Positions 35,332-44,899 of a stretch of DNA of 64,000 nt are shown piece by piece; positions within the stretch are counted from its first letter, which is position 1, and the number at the start of each line of letters is the position of its first letter. The position numbers and the translations under genes were made by a program. The stretch is taken from the NCBI GenBank assembly GCA_024276675.1, contig JAJRWT010000032.1, positions 248,001 through 312,000 of the forward strand, given 5' to 3'. Below the pieces are notes generated by a model. It searched no databases, was not told the DNA's origin, and saw only the letters and a list, made by a program, of their open reading frames with translations. The stretch comes from Myxococcota bacterium. Lineage in GTDB: Bacteria; Myxococcota_A; UBA796; JAFGLY01.

Positions 35332-36387
35332 TTATTGTGTGGTGCTTGCCGTGCGAAGTGGCAACCTGGCTGCCGCACGACGTGGCTTGAACTCCGGCCC
35401 CAGGTAACCGTACCGGGCAAACCAGGTCCAGGCTCTGTGCAAGGTTTGGTGAAACGGAGGCACTGGAAGATCCAGGTCACGTATCGCTCGACGCGAACTG
35501 ACATGACGCCCAAACCGAAGCATGTCCACGAACTCCCTGGCCATGAGAGGTCTCTTCCCCGGATTGCGCCTGCACTCCCATTCATCACGAATGCTGCGGA
35601 GGGCTGCGATGGTCAATGGAACGTGGCGGTTTGGCTCTTTCAAGTCGTAGCGCTGGCATACCTGGTGGACCAGGTCGCTCACCATCATGTTGTGCCCACC
35701 GATCAAATACCGGTTTCTGGCCAGGCACGCGCTTTCGGCAGCCGCCAGGTGGGCCCTGGCAACCGCTTCCACGTCTACCATGTTGATGCGCCCTTCTGGG
35801 TAGGCCTTCAACATCCCCCTGGCCAGAGCCACCAGGAAGAACCCGGTGCCAGCCTTGGCGTCGTATTCGCCCAGACAGCCGGTGGGACAGAGCGCCACTC
35901 CGGGCAGGCCCTTTCGGGTTGCATCGATAAATCTCCTTTCCAGGGCGATCTTCAATGCGTGGTACACAGCTCTGGGGGGGGCGTGGGTGGCCACGTGGTC
36001 TTCATCCAGAACCTGATGCGCAGCCGTCCGCCAATCAGCGGTTACCACGCTGCTGGTGTAGATCAATCTACGCAGGCCGGTGTCCATCGCAGCCTGGATG
36101 ACGTTGTCCAGCTTGTACAGAGCCCGCTCGATCTGGTCCCTGGGGCCAAGTGAAAAACGGGGATAGGGAGCGGCCGCCATGAAGACCGTGTCGCATCCCT
36201 GCATGGCCTGACGCAAGGAATGGAGGTCTTCCATGTCGGCGTACACCAACTCGGGCCGGAGCTTGCGAAGAAAGATGGTGTTGCTGGATGGACGGCGACT
36301 GACGCGAACCCGGATGCCTCGTTGTGTCAACAGCTTGACGATGTTCAGCCCGATGAAGCCCGTTCCACCCAAGACAAGGGGTTTCAT
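35332..36387 (-). CDS. NAD-dependent epimerase/dehydratase (extended SDR)
   Basis: 351 residues from ATG 36387, which overlaps the FAAL stop by four bases (ATGA). The N-terminal NAD motif is GGTGFIGLN at 7-15. The active site has YTSSV and Y-H-A-L-K. The family includes dihydroflavonol-reductase-like, HpnA-like and 3-beta-hydroxysteroid-type enzymes. The C-terminal 60 residues are rich in Arg. In this operon it probably reduces or dehydrates an acyl- or ACP-bound intermediate; a sugar substrate is not excluded. Confidence 0.88.
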   Translation of the reverse strand: MKPLVLGGTGFIGLNIVKLLTQRGIRVRVSRRPSSNTIFLRKLRPELVYADMEDLHSLRQAMQGCDTVFMAAAPYPRFSLGPRDQIERALYKLDNVIQAAMDTGLRRLIYTSSVVTADWRTAAHQVLDEDHVATHAPPRAVYHALKIALERRFIDATRKGLPGVALCPTGCLGEYDAKAGTGFFLVALARGMLKAYPEGRINMVDVEAVARAHLAAAESACLARNRYLIGGHNMMVSDLVHQVCQRYDLKEPNRHVPLTIAALRSIRDEWECRRNPGKRPLMAREFVDMLRFGRHVSSRRAIRDLDLPVPPFHQTLHRAWTWFARYGYLGPEFKPRRAAARLPLRTASTTQ

Positions 36388-38297
36388 TCCCCCTTGCTCG
36401 AATTGCGGCGTTTTCTTTTCAGACCTTGATATGCCATGAGGGAGCGCACGGCGGTCTTCACCGGCCCGATGTAGCGATCCATGCCCTGTCTCTGCTCCAG
36501 GGAATCTTCCAGGAAGAGTTTTTTGCACAAGAGACGCTGCACCTTTCCGCTTGAAGTCTTTGGGACGGTCTTTGCGGGAACGATGATGATCTTGTCAGCC
36601 CTCACTCCCAGCGAAGAGAGCAACTCGCCGTTGATACGCTTTTGAATGACGCTCCACTGGCTCTCCGTGGCACGTGTCTCGGCAACCAGGACCAGATCTT
36701 CAGAGCCACGTTCTGTATTGAAAGCGGAAAATGCGGCCAGGCAACCCTTCCTGACGCCGTCTACCTGCCCGGCGATCCTTTCGATGTCGTAGGGGTAGTA
36801 GTTACGCCCCATCTTGATGATCATCTCTTTCTTGCGCCCCGTGACGAAAAGGCGCTTCTGGGAGACGTATCCCAGATCACCAGTATAGAGCCAGCCATCA
36901 CGAAGTATTCGAGATGTTTCAGCAGGGTTGTCGTGGTAACCATCCATGAGTGATGGGCCGTGCACGAGGATCTCTCCCACCTGCCGTTCCAGCAGCGTGC
37001 TGCCCTGTTTGTCGACGATGCGGATCTCCTGACCAGCCAGTGGGTATCCCACTGAAACCGTGTATACGGGGAGCGCCCCGGAGGAAGACCCGGTGGCTTG
37101 TGGGTCGATCTGCCGGGCCAGGCCTTGGGTTTCCAGTTGTTCCCTGGAAACCAGCTCGGTCTCAAAGGGAGATTCGGGCAACGGGAAGGTGGCGGCGAGG
37201 CAGTTTTCGGCCATCCCATAGACGGGGAACAGCGCCTTGCTGGAAAAGCCAACCCGGGAGAACTTTTCCTGGAAGGTATCGACGGTCGCCTTGTCGACCG
37301 GTTCAGCTCCGTTCAGAGCGATCTTCCATGAACTCAGGTCCAGACCATCCAGTTGGTCGTCTTTGATTGAACGACAGCAGAGATGGTAGGCGAAGTTGGG
37401 AGCCGGCGTGATCATGGCCTTGTAGCGGCTGATGTTTTCCAGCCAGCGCCTAGGCTGCATCACGAATGATTCCGGTGACATGACGTGAAGCTGTGCTTCG
37501 ATGTACATTCCCGTCAGCACGCTGCCTATGAGCCCCATGTCGTGGAACAGCGGCAGCCAGCTCACTGCAACCACTCCGCCGAACAGGTGCAATCCGGTGG
37601 CCGTGCCGTGGCAATTGGACATGATCGCCCTGTTTGAAAGCATGGCGCCCTTTGGCAGCCCTGTTGTCCCCGAAGTGTACTGGAACAGAGCGGGGGCGGT
37701 GGGATCAGCGGCTGGAAAGCCCCCGTGGATGGGGGCTTCGTCGCCGATGTCCCTGGTCATGACCACTTCGCTGATGTTGTTTCCACCGGCGAAAGCCGGC
37801 CCTATGGCCAGCTTGACCCTGGGAAAAGTCAGGAAGAAACGAGCGCCGGAACTTCGGATTATGTGAGTCAGGTTGCCCAGGTATTTTTCGATCTTGCCGA
37901 AAGAAAATGGTGGGGCGGTTGGCACCGGGACGCCACCAGCCAGGAGCGTACCGAAAAATGCGTGGAGGAAATCAACCGTCGTAGGCAGGAGGATGATCAC
38001 GCGATCTCGGGGTCTCAGTCCCCTGTTGAGCAGGTAGTTGGCATAGCGCCTGGACTCCTGGAGGATGTCCCGGTAGCTGTGAAAAACACCACGGTTCCGG
38101 TGATTCAGCAGGTTGATGCCATTCCCGCTGGACCTGGCCGCCACTTCCAGAGCTTCGATTATTGTGTTGGAATGTGGATTGTTGGGGATGGGGGACCGCA
38201 CATGGGCCCTGGGACGGGCCAGGGTCGTTCCGTCCGGGAGGATGGAAGTGGCATTGCGACCCATGGGACCGCCTGCCGGCTCTGGGTTTCCGATCAT
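36384..38297 (-). CDS. Fatty acyl-AMP ligase
   Basis: From ATG 38297, eight bases after AAGGAG, 637 residues. It is an ANL-superfamily adenylating enzyme with the P-loop [16 protein letters not shown] and the core motifs [12 protein letters not shown] and [11 protein letters not shown]. The insertion after the N-terminal domain ([16 protein letters not shown]) is typical of fatty acyl-AMP ligases, which load fatty acids on ACP without CoA. The C-terminal lysine in [11 protein letters not shown] is present. It is the first gene of a four-gene operon with epimerase, ACP and radical SAM, so the loaded acyl chain is probably passed to that ACP. Confidence 0.92.
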   Translation of the reverse strand: MIGNPEPAGGPMGRNATSILPDGTTLARPRAHVRSPIPNNPHSNTIIEALEVAARSSGNGINLLNHRNRGVFHSYRDILQESRRYANYLLNRGLRPRDRVIILLPTTVDFLHAFFGTLLAGGVPVPTAPPFSFGKIEKYLGNLTHIIRSSGARFFLTFPRVKLAIGPAFAGGNNISEVVMTRDIGDEAPIHGGFPAADPTAPALFQYTSGTTGLPKGAMLSNRAIMSNCHGTATGLHLFGGVVAVSWLPLFHDMGLIGSVLTGMYIEAQLHVMSPESFVMQPRRWLENISRYKAMITPAPNFAYHLCCRSIKDDQLDGLDLSSWKIALNGAEPVDKATVDTFQEKFSRVGFSSKALFPVYGMAENCLAATFPLPESPFETELVSREQLETQGLARQIDPQATGSSSGALPVYTVSVGYPLAGQEIRIVDKQGSTLLERQVGEILVHGPSLMDGYHDNPAETSRILRDGWLYTGDLGYVSQKRLFVTGRKKEMIIKMGRNYYPYDIERIAGQVDGVRKGCLAAFSAFNTERGSEDLVLVAETRATESQWSVIQKRINGELLSSLGVRADKIIIVPAKTVPKTSSGKVQRLLCKKLFLEDSLEQRQGMDRYIGPVKTAVRSLMAYQGLKRKRRNSSKGE

Positions 38298-38590
38298 ACG
38301 AGCGTCTCCTTGGTGGACGGACTGGGCCGCACCATCTCTTCCTTCGACACCACCGCTATACGACATGCCTATATCGCCGGAAGAGAGCCAGTTCAAGCGA
38401 AAACCCCGCCGTCACCCATCGCTGGCCGGGAGTTCCTGGAACTCTCTTTCCCGACCATGCAAGCTCTGCTGCAATCCAGGTTCCGGAGATCGCCAGACGC
38501 TATTCCCCATGCTTCACTCTCCACGACGGGTTCCGTGTTATTCCAATGCCGTTCAACCAACAACGACAACTAGAGAGGTTTCTCCAGGAG

Positions 38591-40141
38591 ATGTCCCAAC
38601 CCAAAACATACACGAGGCTTGACGAAATCCGCGGAGAAGCCGTCCTCGGGGGCGGCAGGGCCCGCATCGAGGCCCAACATTCCAAGGGCAAGCTGACAGC
38701 CCGGGAACGCCTGGATCTCTTGCTGGATCCAGGCAGTTTCGAAGAGATCGACCTGCTGGTGAAGCACAGGTGCACCGACTTCGGAATGGAAGAAAAGCGC
38801 CTCGCCGGAGATGGCGTCGTGACGGGCTATGGAAATATCGATGGCCGAATGACCTTCGTGTACGCCCAGGACTTCACCGTTTTCGGAGGCTCCCTCTCGG
38901 AAACGAACGCCCAGAAGATCTGCAAGGTCATGGAGTTGGCAGCCAGGATGGGCTGCCCCATTCTGGGCCTGAACGACTCCGGTGGGGCCAGAATCCAGGA
39001 AGGTGTGGGCAGCCTGGGAGGCTACGCGGACATTTTTCTGCGCAACAGCATCTACTCAGGTGTCATCCCGCAGATAACCGGCGTGTTCGGCCCCTGCGCA
39101 GGTGGAGCCGTCTACTCGCCCGCCCTCACGGACTACATAGTAATGGTGGAAAAGACCAGCTACATGTTCATTACGGGTCCGAAGGTGGTCAAGACCGTGA
39201 CAAACGAGCTGGTCTCGGCGGAGTTTCTCGGGGGTGCTGATGCCCACGCTTCAAAAAGCGGCGTTGCCCACTTCACTGCCCCCACCGAGCAGGGCGCCAT
39301 AGCGACCATGCGCCGACTGCTCTCCTATCTCCCACAGAACAACATGGAAGATCCCCCCAGCCATCCCAGCGACGACCCACCCGATCGCCAGGATCCCTCC
39401 CTGGACGGCCTTGTCCCGGAAAACCCCAACCAACCCTACGACATACGCAATGCAATCACCCGGATTGTAGATCGCGAGAGCTTCTTCGAGGTGCAGAATC
39501 GCTACGCACCGAACATCATCGTGGGCTTTGCCCGAATGGCAGGGCGCACGGTGGGAGTCGTGGCCAACCAGCCCTCCTTCCTCGCTGGTGTCCTCGATAT
39601 CAAGGCCTCCGTCAAGGGAGCGAGATTCGTACGCTTTTGTGATGCCTTCAACATTCCACTCCTCACCTTCGTGGACGTCCCTGGTTTTCTACCCGGGACT
39701 GCCCAGGAACACGGTGGAATCATCCTTCACGGTGCCAAGCTCATCTACGCCTACGCCGAGGCAACGGTTCCCAAGATCACCGTCATCACGCGGAAGGCCT
39801 ACGGAGGAGCCTACTGCGTGATGAGTTCCAAGCATCTGCGTGGCGACATCAACTACGCCTGGCCCACGGCCGAGATCGCCGTCATGGGGCCACGTGGTGC
39901 CGTGGAGATCGTGTTCAGGAACGAACTCAAGGCAGCCAGCGACATGGATGCCCGCCAGGCCGAGTTGGAAGCCTCGTACCGAGAAAAGTTCGCAAACCCC
40001 TATATCGCCGCAGAAAGGGGCTACATCGATCAAGTCATCCACCCGAGGGAAACCAGGGCAAGGGTCAACAGGGCACTGGACATGCTGAACACCAAGAAAG
40101 ACTCCAACCCGGTCCGCAAACACGGCAACATGCCACTCTGA
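38591..40141 (+). CDS. mmdA: Acyl-CoA carboxyltransferase/decarboxylase alpha subunit
   Basis: From ATG 38591, 516 residues; ATG 38546 is an alternative and neither has a strong ribosome site. The protein is a biotin-dependent carboxyltransferase of the methylmalonyl-CoA decarboxylase/propionyl-CoA carboxylase beta type. It has the N-terminal [21 protein letters not shown] block, [19 protein letters not shown], and the C-terminal [12 protein letters not shown] and [13 protein letters not shown] blocks. Alone it could be a carboxylase, but the following three genes encode the other subunits of a membrane decarboxylase. It transfers CO2 from methylmalonyl-CoA, or a related acyl-CoA, to biotin. 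Confidence 0.93.
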   Translation: MSQPKTYTRLDEIRGEAVLGGGRARIEAQHSKGKLTARERLDLLLDPGSFEEIDLLVKHRCTDFGMEEKRLAGDGVVTGYGNIDGRMTFVYAQDFTVFGGSLSETNAQKICKVMELAARMGCPILGLNDSGGARIQEGVGSLGGYADIFLRNSIYSGVIPQITGVFGPCAGGAVYSPALTDYIVMVEKTSYMFITGPKVVKTVTNELVSAEFLGGADAHASKSGVAHFTAPTEQGAIATMRRLLSYLPQNNMEDPPSHPSDDPPDRQDPSLDGLVPENPNQPYDIRNAITRIVDRESFFEVQNRYAPNIIVGFARMAGRTVGVVANQPSFLAGVLDIKASVKGARFVRFCDAFNIPLLTFVDVPGFLPGTAQEHGGIILHGAKLIYAYAEATVPKITVITRKAYGGAYCVMSSKHLRGDINYAWPTAEIAVMGPRGAVEIVFRNELKAASDMDARQAELEASYREKFANPYIAAERGYIDQVIHPRETRARVNRALDMLNTKKDSNPVRKHGNMPL

Positions 40142-40158
40142 AAGGTTTGAGGTAGACG

Positions 40159-40632
40159 GTGTTTCTCGATACCACCACGATCCTGTCGACCCTGGCGATT
40201 CTCGCATCCACCAAGGGAGCCCTTCCAGGCGATGATACCTGGCCGTATAGCGGAACACAGGCCATCATGGAGGCTGATGGACCACTGATCGCCGTCATCG
40301 GCATGGGCGTGGTATTCTCCGCACTCACGGTGCTTTTCCTGTTCTTGCTGGCACTCCGCCACTTCTTTCGAGACAAGGCCCCGCCGCCTGTTGTCGGGGG
40401 ATCCCGGCCACACCCCGTACCGGATTCCAGCAATACTGGGGACTCCGCCGATACGGCGCTGGTCGTGGCGGCGATCGCCGTGGCACTGGAACTCGAGTTG
40501 GCCCAGGCGGCTGGTTCCCCACCCCTCCAGGCCCATCGAACGGCAGGCCGTGCTCCGGGAAGCGGCTGGAAAATGGCCCGAAACTCCCAACTCATACAGC
40601 AGCACAACGTCCTTTCACACAGACGGCGATGA
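40159..40632 (+). CDS. mmdD: Decarboxylase small membrane subunit (OadG/MmdD-like)
   Basis: 157 residues from GTG 40159 with GAGG six bases upstream. One clear membrane helix (IAVIGMGVVFSALTVLFLFL) lies at about 44-63, followed by a Pro-rich flexible region. This fits the gamma/delta subunit of sodium-pumping decarboxylases, which holds the complex together. The first 40 residues are longer than usual. Position between the alpha subunit and biotin carrier genes supports the call; similarity is short, so confidence is moderate. Confidence 0.75.
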   Translation: MFLDTTTILSTLAILASTKGALPGDDTWPYSGTQAIMEADGPLIAVIGMGVVFSALTVLFLFLLALRHFFRDKAPPPVVGGSRPHPVPDSSNTGDSADTALVVAAIAVALELELAQAAGSPPLQAHRTAGRAPGSGWKMARNSQLIQQHNVLSHRRR

Positions 40633-40737
40633 CAATTCTGTTCGTCTCGACACTGTGCGAAGGGTTACAGGAGCATCCTCCCGTCCCCCATGGCTGCCCG
40701 AAAACGAGATAGCCCGAACAAGGAGCATGTGTAGACT

Positions 40738-41172
40738 ATGGCTGTGTGGACCATCGACGTAGAAAACCAGAGCTTCCAGGTAGAGGTTCGTCATGTCGGA
40801 TCGAGTTATGCCACGGTCCTGGTAGACGGCAAGAGCTACGATGTGGGTATCCGCAGGCCCTCTTCGACCGGGCGCATCCAAGCGCTCGGTACCCAGTCGG
40901 CCAGCCCCGAAGACCCTGAACCCATCCAACAGGAACAACCAGAGACAGGTGCAGTCACACCAGGCATGGTCAAGAGCCCCCTCCCGGGGATGATCCTCGC
41001 CATACCCGTCAAGAAGGGCGAACTGGTCAAGACCGGAGACACCGTGATCAAAATCGAAGCCATGAAGATGGAAAACCAGATACGAGCACATGCCACCGGC
41101 AGGGTCCAGGAGATCTACGTTCAAAAGGGTGAAACAGTGCTTGAAGGTGCCAACCTAATGCTCATCGGGTAG
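40738..41172 (+). CDS. mmdC: Biotin carboxyl carrier subunit
   Basis: 144 residues from ATG 40738. The N-terminal beta domain (WTIDVENQSFQVEVRHVG) is followed by a Pro/Glu-rich linker and a biotinyl domain of about 70 residues. The biotinylated lysine is in EAMKM near residue 110. It carries CO2 from the alpha subunit to the membrane subunit encoded next. Spacing to the next gene is eight bases. Confidence 0.95.
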   Translation: MAVWTIDVENQSFQVEVRHVGSSYATVLVDGKSYDVGIRRPSSTGRIQALGTQSASPEDPEPIQQEQPETGAVTPGMVKSPLPGMILAIPVKKGELVKTGDTVIKIEAMKMENQIRAHATGRVQEIYVQKGETVLEGANLMLIG

Positions 41173-41180
41173 CCCCTCGC

Positions 41181-42305
41181 ATGGAAACCCTTCTGAACCT
41201 GTACCAGTTCACCGGAGTGGCACAGGCCGAGTACCGGCATGTGATCATGCTGGTCATCGGCCTGTCGTTCATCACGCTGGCAATAGTAAAGCACTACGAG
41301 CCGCTGCTCCTCGTACCCATAGGATTTGGCATCCTCATAGGGAACATCCCATTCGCCATGGAGATGAACCTGGGCATCTACCAACCGGGCAGCGTGCTCA
41401 ACTACCTCTACTTTGGCGTCATCAAGGGGATCTACCCACCCCTGATCTTCCTGGGGATCGGAGCAATGACCGACTTTTCGGCCCTGCTCTCCAATCCCAA
41501 GCTGGTTCTGCTGGGAGCTGCCGCCCAGGTGGGGATCTTCCTGACCCTCATCGGCGCGCTGTACCTGGGCTTTTCGCCGGCAGAGTCAGGCGCCATTGGC
41601 ATAATCGGCGGTGCCGACGGCCCCACGGCAATCTTTCTCTCCTCACAGCTCGCCATCGATCTCCTGGGGCCCATCGCCATCTCCGCCTACTCCTACATGG
41701 CATTGGTACCGGTGATCCAGCCCCCCATCATGCGGCTCCTTACCACCAAAAAAGAACGATTGATCCGCATGAAACCCCACAAGCCAGCATCCAGGCGCCA
41801 GAAGATCCTGTTCCCCATCATCACGTTCCTCATATGCGCGTTCCTGGCTCCCGGGGCCATAGCCCTCCTGGGTATGCTGTGTTTTGGCAACCTCCTCAAG
41901 GAATCGGGTGTGACCGAGCGCCTGGCCCAGACGGCTCGCGCGGCTTTCATCGACGTGGTGACCATCCTTCTGGGAGTTACGGTTGGCGCCAGCACCCAGG
42001 CCGATGTGTTTCTCACGTTCCGCTCGGTGCAGATCTTTGCGCTCGGGGCCGCCTCCTTTGCCATCGCCACGGCAGGTGGAGTCATTTTCGCCAAGTTGAT
42101 GAACCTTTTTCTCAAGGAAAAGATCAACCCGCTCATCGGGGCCGCCGGAGTTTCGGCGGTTCCAGACTCGGCCAGGGTCGTACAGATGGTCGCCCTTGAA
42201 GAAGACCACGGCAACTACCTGCTCATGCAAGCCATGGGGCCCAACGTCGCGGGGGTCATCGGCTCTGCGATTGCCGCCGGAGTACTATGGGCAGTACTCA
42301 CTTGA
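41181..42305 (+). CDS. mmdB: Sodium-pumping decarboxylase beta subunit
   Basis: 374 residues with about nine to eleven membrane segments. The family signature GGADGPTAIFLSSQLA, whose Asp is needed for decarboxylation and Na+ transport, lies near residue 143. A second conserved region, VTVGASTQADVFL, occurs in the C-terminal half. It releases CO2 from carboxybiotin and exports Na+ across the inner membrane. Its 3' end overlaps the MFS gene by 19 bases. Confidence 0.96.
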   Translation: METLLNLYQFTGVAQAEYRHVIMLVIGLSFITLAIVKHYEPLLLVPIGFGILIGNIPFAMEMNLGIYQPGSVLNYLYFGVIKGIYPPLIFLGIGAMTDFSALLSNPKLVLLGAAAQVGIFLTLIGALYLGFSPAESGAIGIIGGADGPTAIFLSSQLAIDLLGPIAISAYSYMALVPVIQPPIMRLLTTKKERLIRMKPHKPASRRQKILFPIITFLICAFLAPGAIALLGMLCFGNLLKESGVTERLAQTARAAFIDVVTILLGVTVGASTQADVFLTFRSVQIFALGAASFAIATAGGVIFAKLMNLFLKEKINPLIGAAGVSAVPDSARVVQMVALEEDHGNYLLMQAMGPNVAGVIGSAIAAGVLWAVLT

Positions 42306-43759
42306 CCAGGCCGCCGGGCCCCACTGGGCGAGTCACGGCCTCAAGCAGGTCCTTCCCGGTACTCGTGGTGGTTGGCCTGGGAACCCTGCTGGGCGCCATG
42401 TCCGGCTCCATGGCCAACATTGCCCTCCCTGACCTGGGGAGGGATCTGGGTATCTCGGTGGAGACATCCCGCTGGACCGTTCAGGCCTTCCACATCGCCG
42501 TTGGAGTGCCCCTGTTGTTGGTGGGAAGATTCGCCGACTTGTTGGGCCCATCCAGGCTCTACCTCACCGGCACCTCGATCTTCGGACTTGCTGCGCTGGG
42601 CTGCGGCCTTTCCGGTAGCTTGTCCATGCTGGTACTCATGAGAGGAATACAGGGAGTGGGGGCCGCCATGATCATGGCCTGCGGCCCGGCCCTGCTGACC
42701 ACGACCTTTCCTGCACGCATGAGGGGAAGGGCCCTGGGCATGTTGGCCACGGCCACCTACCTGGGTCTCACCATAGGCCCCAGCGTTGGCGGCATCCTCG
42801 TGGCCGAGGCCGGGTGGCGCTTCGCCTTCCTGGCAGCCGCACCATTTGCTCTGTTGGTGGTCCTCCTGGGCATGAGCTTCCTGCCGGGCTCGAATACTGC
42901 TCACGGCACAGCTCCCGGAAGCAGCACGCCCCCAGGCCTGTTTTCACCACGAAACATGGGCGAAGCCGCGGCTCTTGCCCTGGGCCTATCCTGCCTGCTC
43001 TTCTTCCTGAGCCAGGTGGGGAGTTGGGGAGTTGCTGCTCCCAGGTCCATCCTCTTCGTCTCGGGTGCTGTTTCGGGGCTCCTGGTCTTCGCCCACCTGC
43101 AGCGCCGCAATCCCACAGCCTTGCTGGATCTGAGCCTCTTTCGTTCGCGATTGTTCACGGCTGCCGTCCTCAGTGCAGGAGCCAACTACGTAGCGTTGTT
43201 CTCGGTAATCCTCCTCATGCCTTTCTACCTGGAAGAAGGCTTGCACCTATCCACCTCTCGTGCAGGTCTGCTCCTGGGTGTACAACCGCTGACCATGGCC
43301 ATGGTCGCTTCACCGTCCGGTTGGCTGTCGGACAAGCTGGGGAGCCGCCTGCTGGCCACCACCGGGATGGCCACACTGGCACTTGGCCTGTGGGGACTCG
43401 GCACGGTGGGAGAAGGAACGTCTGCTGGGCTCGTGGCGGTCTGGCTGGCTGTGATTGGACTCGGGACCGGAATATTCATCTCACCCAACTCCGCCGCCCT
43501 GATGGGTGCCGCCCCTGCTTCCCGACAAGGCATGGCCGGGAGCGTCTTGGCACAGGCCAGGACGCTGGGCATCTTTTGCGGTGTCGTGCTGGCCTCAACC
43601 ACGTTCCGCAGGGCAGGTGGTACCACGGGGCAACCCTGGACCAGCGTGGACTTCCACGCCTTTACTGCCTCAACGAGATCTGCTCTCGTGCTCGCCGTGA
43701 TAGGTGTTCTCCTGGCGGGGCTTCGGGGTTCTCGATCCCGGCGCGGGTTGACCAGTTGA
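42287..43759 (+). CDS. MFS exporter of the DHA2 (14-helix) type
   Basis: 490 residues with about fourteen membrane segments. Conserved drug:H+ antiporter features are LGAMSGSMANIALPDLGRDL in helix 1 and RGIQGVGAAMIM in helix 4. GKRMRGRALG-like loop residues follow (FPARMRGRALGM). It probably exports a small amphipathic molecule using the proton gradient. The gene overlaps mmdB by 19 bases, so it is in the same operon, although no functional link is obvious. Confidence 0.9.
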   Translation: MGSTHLTRPPGPTGRVTASSRSFPVLVVVGLGTLLGAMSGSMANIALPDLGRDLGISVETSRWTVQAFHIAVGVPLLLVGRFADLLGPSRLYLTGTSIFGLAALGCGLSGSLSMLVLMRGIQGVGAAMIMACGPALLTTTFPARMRGRALGMLATATYLGLTIGPSVGGILVAEAGWRFAFLAAAPFALLVVLLGMSFLPGSNTAHGTAPGSSTPPGLFSPRNMGEAAALALGLSCLLFFLSQVGSWGVAAPRSILFVSGAVSGLLVFAHLQRRNPTALLDLSLFRSRLFTAAVLSAGANYVALFSVILLMPFYLEEGLHLSTSRAGLLLGVQPLTMAMVASPSGWLSDKLGSRLLATTGMATLALGLWGLGTVGEGTSAGLVAVWLAVIGLGTGIFISPNSAALMGAAPASRQGMAGSVLAQARTLGIFCGVVLASTTFRRAGGTTGQPWTSVDFHAFTASTRSALVLAVIGVLLAGLRGSRSRRGLTS

Positions 43760-43850
43760 TCATGGAATCACCGGTGATATCGATATCCAGTCACGGAATC
43801 CCGGTAAATCAGGAACCTCTCGGGTGGAGACCCGCTGGAGAAGCAGCAAC

Positions 43851-44816
43851 ATGATCTTCCAGAGCCAGGCCGCCCTGAAGGAACGGATCACGGAACTCTC
43901 CGGGCGAAAGACCTACGGTCTCGTAAAAGTGGTGGAAGATACCTCCAACTACATGTCCATCCATGGCGGGATGGTCCTGCGCCTGGAGGGCGACGACTTC
44001 ATGGTCCTGGGAGATGCCACGGAAGGGCGCTTCGGAATATCCGATCAACCCAAGTTCTGGGTCAAGAACTGTATCGATCTCACGGACGGGTCCCGAAAGA
44101 TCGTCAAGCTGGTCTTTCATGAACAATTCAGTACGAGGCTTGGTCCCTTTACGGTCCGCTGCCGTCGCAGCGCCCAGAAGGAAAGCCAGGTCCTGGACGC
44201 GGTAGCGGGTGACCTGCGTTTCATGCAGGGGAGGACCGTCACGGACTCAAGCGGCAACAACGTCAGGATCATCGATTTCATAAAGGGCAGGTCGTTCTAT
44301 CAATATCTCGCATCCCTCCCACAATCACACGAGACCTATTTTTTCCAGACGCTCCCGGATATCTTCCGACAACTCATCGACTGCGTCCAGGCCATGGCCC
44401 TTCTGCACAGGCATGGTCTGCAACACGGTGATATCCGCAACGACCACATCTTCGTGGAATCTGGCTCCGGACGATTCCGCTGGATCGATTTCGATTACAC
44501 CGTGAATTACTCCGACTACGACCTGTGGAGCATGGGCAACGTGTTGAACTACGCCGTGGCCAAGGGAATAATGACCTGGCGTAGGGCAGTGGAGGGCTTG
44601 TCGGCGTCCAGATCGCGAACAGTGGAGATCACCCCCGACGACGCCCTGCTCTTCTACAGCTATCGACTGGCCAACCTCCAAAAAGTCTACCCGTACATTC
44701 CTTCTCCGTTGAACGACCTGTTGATGCGATTCTCGGCCGGAACGGAAGAGTATTTCATGGATTTCGACGAGCAGGTATCGCTGATGAAGAAAGTCTATCG
44801 GCAAACCTGGGGCTGA
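43851..44816 (+). CDS. Divergent protein-kinase-fold protein
   Basis: From ATG 43851, 321 residues. The C-lobe carries LLHRHGLQHGDIRNDHIFVE, the counterpart of the HRDLKxxN catalytic loop. The base Asp is kept, Lys is Arg, and the Mg-binding Asn is His. IDFDYTV stands in place of DFG, with the metal Asp preserved. A beta3-like lysine may be in KIVKLVF. This pattern occurs in small-molecule, sugar or LPS kinases and in divergent protein kinases. It could phosphorylate a non-protein substrate or be a pseudokinase. No signal peptide. It converges with the receiver-GcvH gene. Confidence 0.7.
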   Translation: MIFQSQAALKERITELSGRKTYGLVKVVEDTSNYMSIHGGMVLRLEGDDFMVLGDATEGRFGISDQPKFWVKNCIDLTDGSRKIVKLVFHEQFSTRLGPFTVRCRRSAQKESQVLDAVAGDLRFMQGRTVTDSSGNNVRIIDFIKGRSFYQYLASLPQSHETYFFQTLPDIFRQLIDCVQAMALLHRHGLQHGDIRNDHIFVESGSGRFRWIDFDYTVNYSDYDLWSMGNVLNYAVAKGIMTWRRAVEGLSASRSRTVEITPDDALLFYSYRLANLQKVYPYIPSPLNDLLMRFSAGTEEYFMDFDEQVSLMKKVYRQTWG

Positions 44817-44899
44817 ACGGTTCACCGTCGAAAGGATCGAAGGAACAGCCCCCCCCTTTCCCAACGGGATAGGAACGGGGAGATCGCGTTCAGGAAGGT

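Noticed and set aside
38591..40141. Calling the carboxyltransferase a propionyl-CoA carboxylase beta subunit
   Set aside because: No biotin carboxylase gene is nearby, whereas the membrane decarboxylase subunits follow directly.
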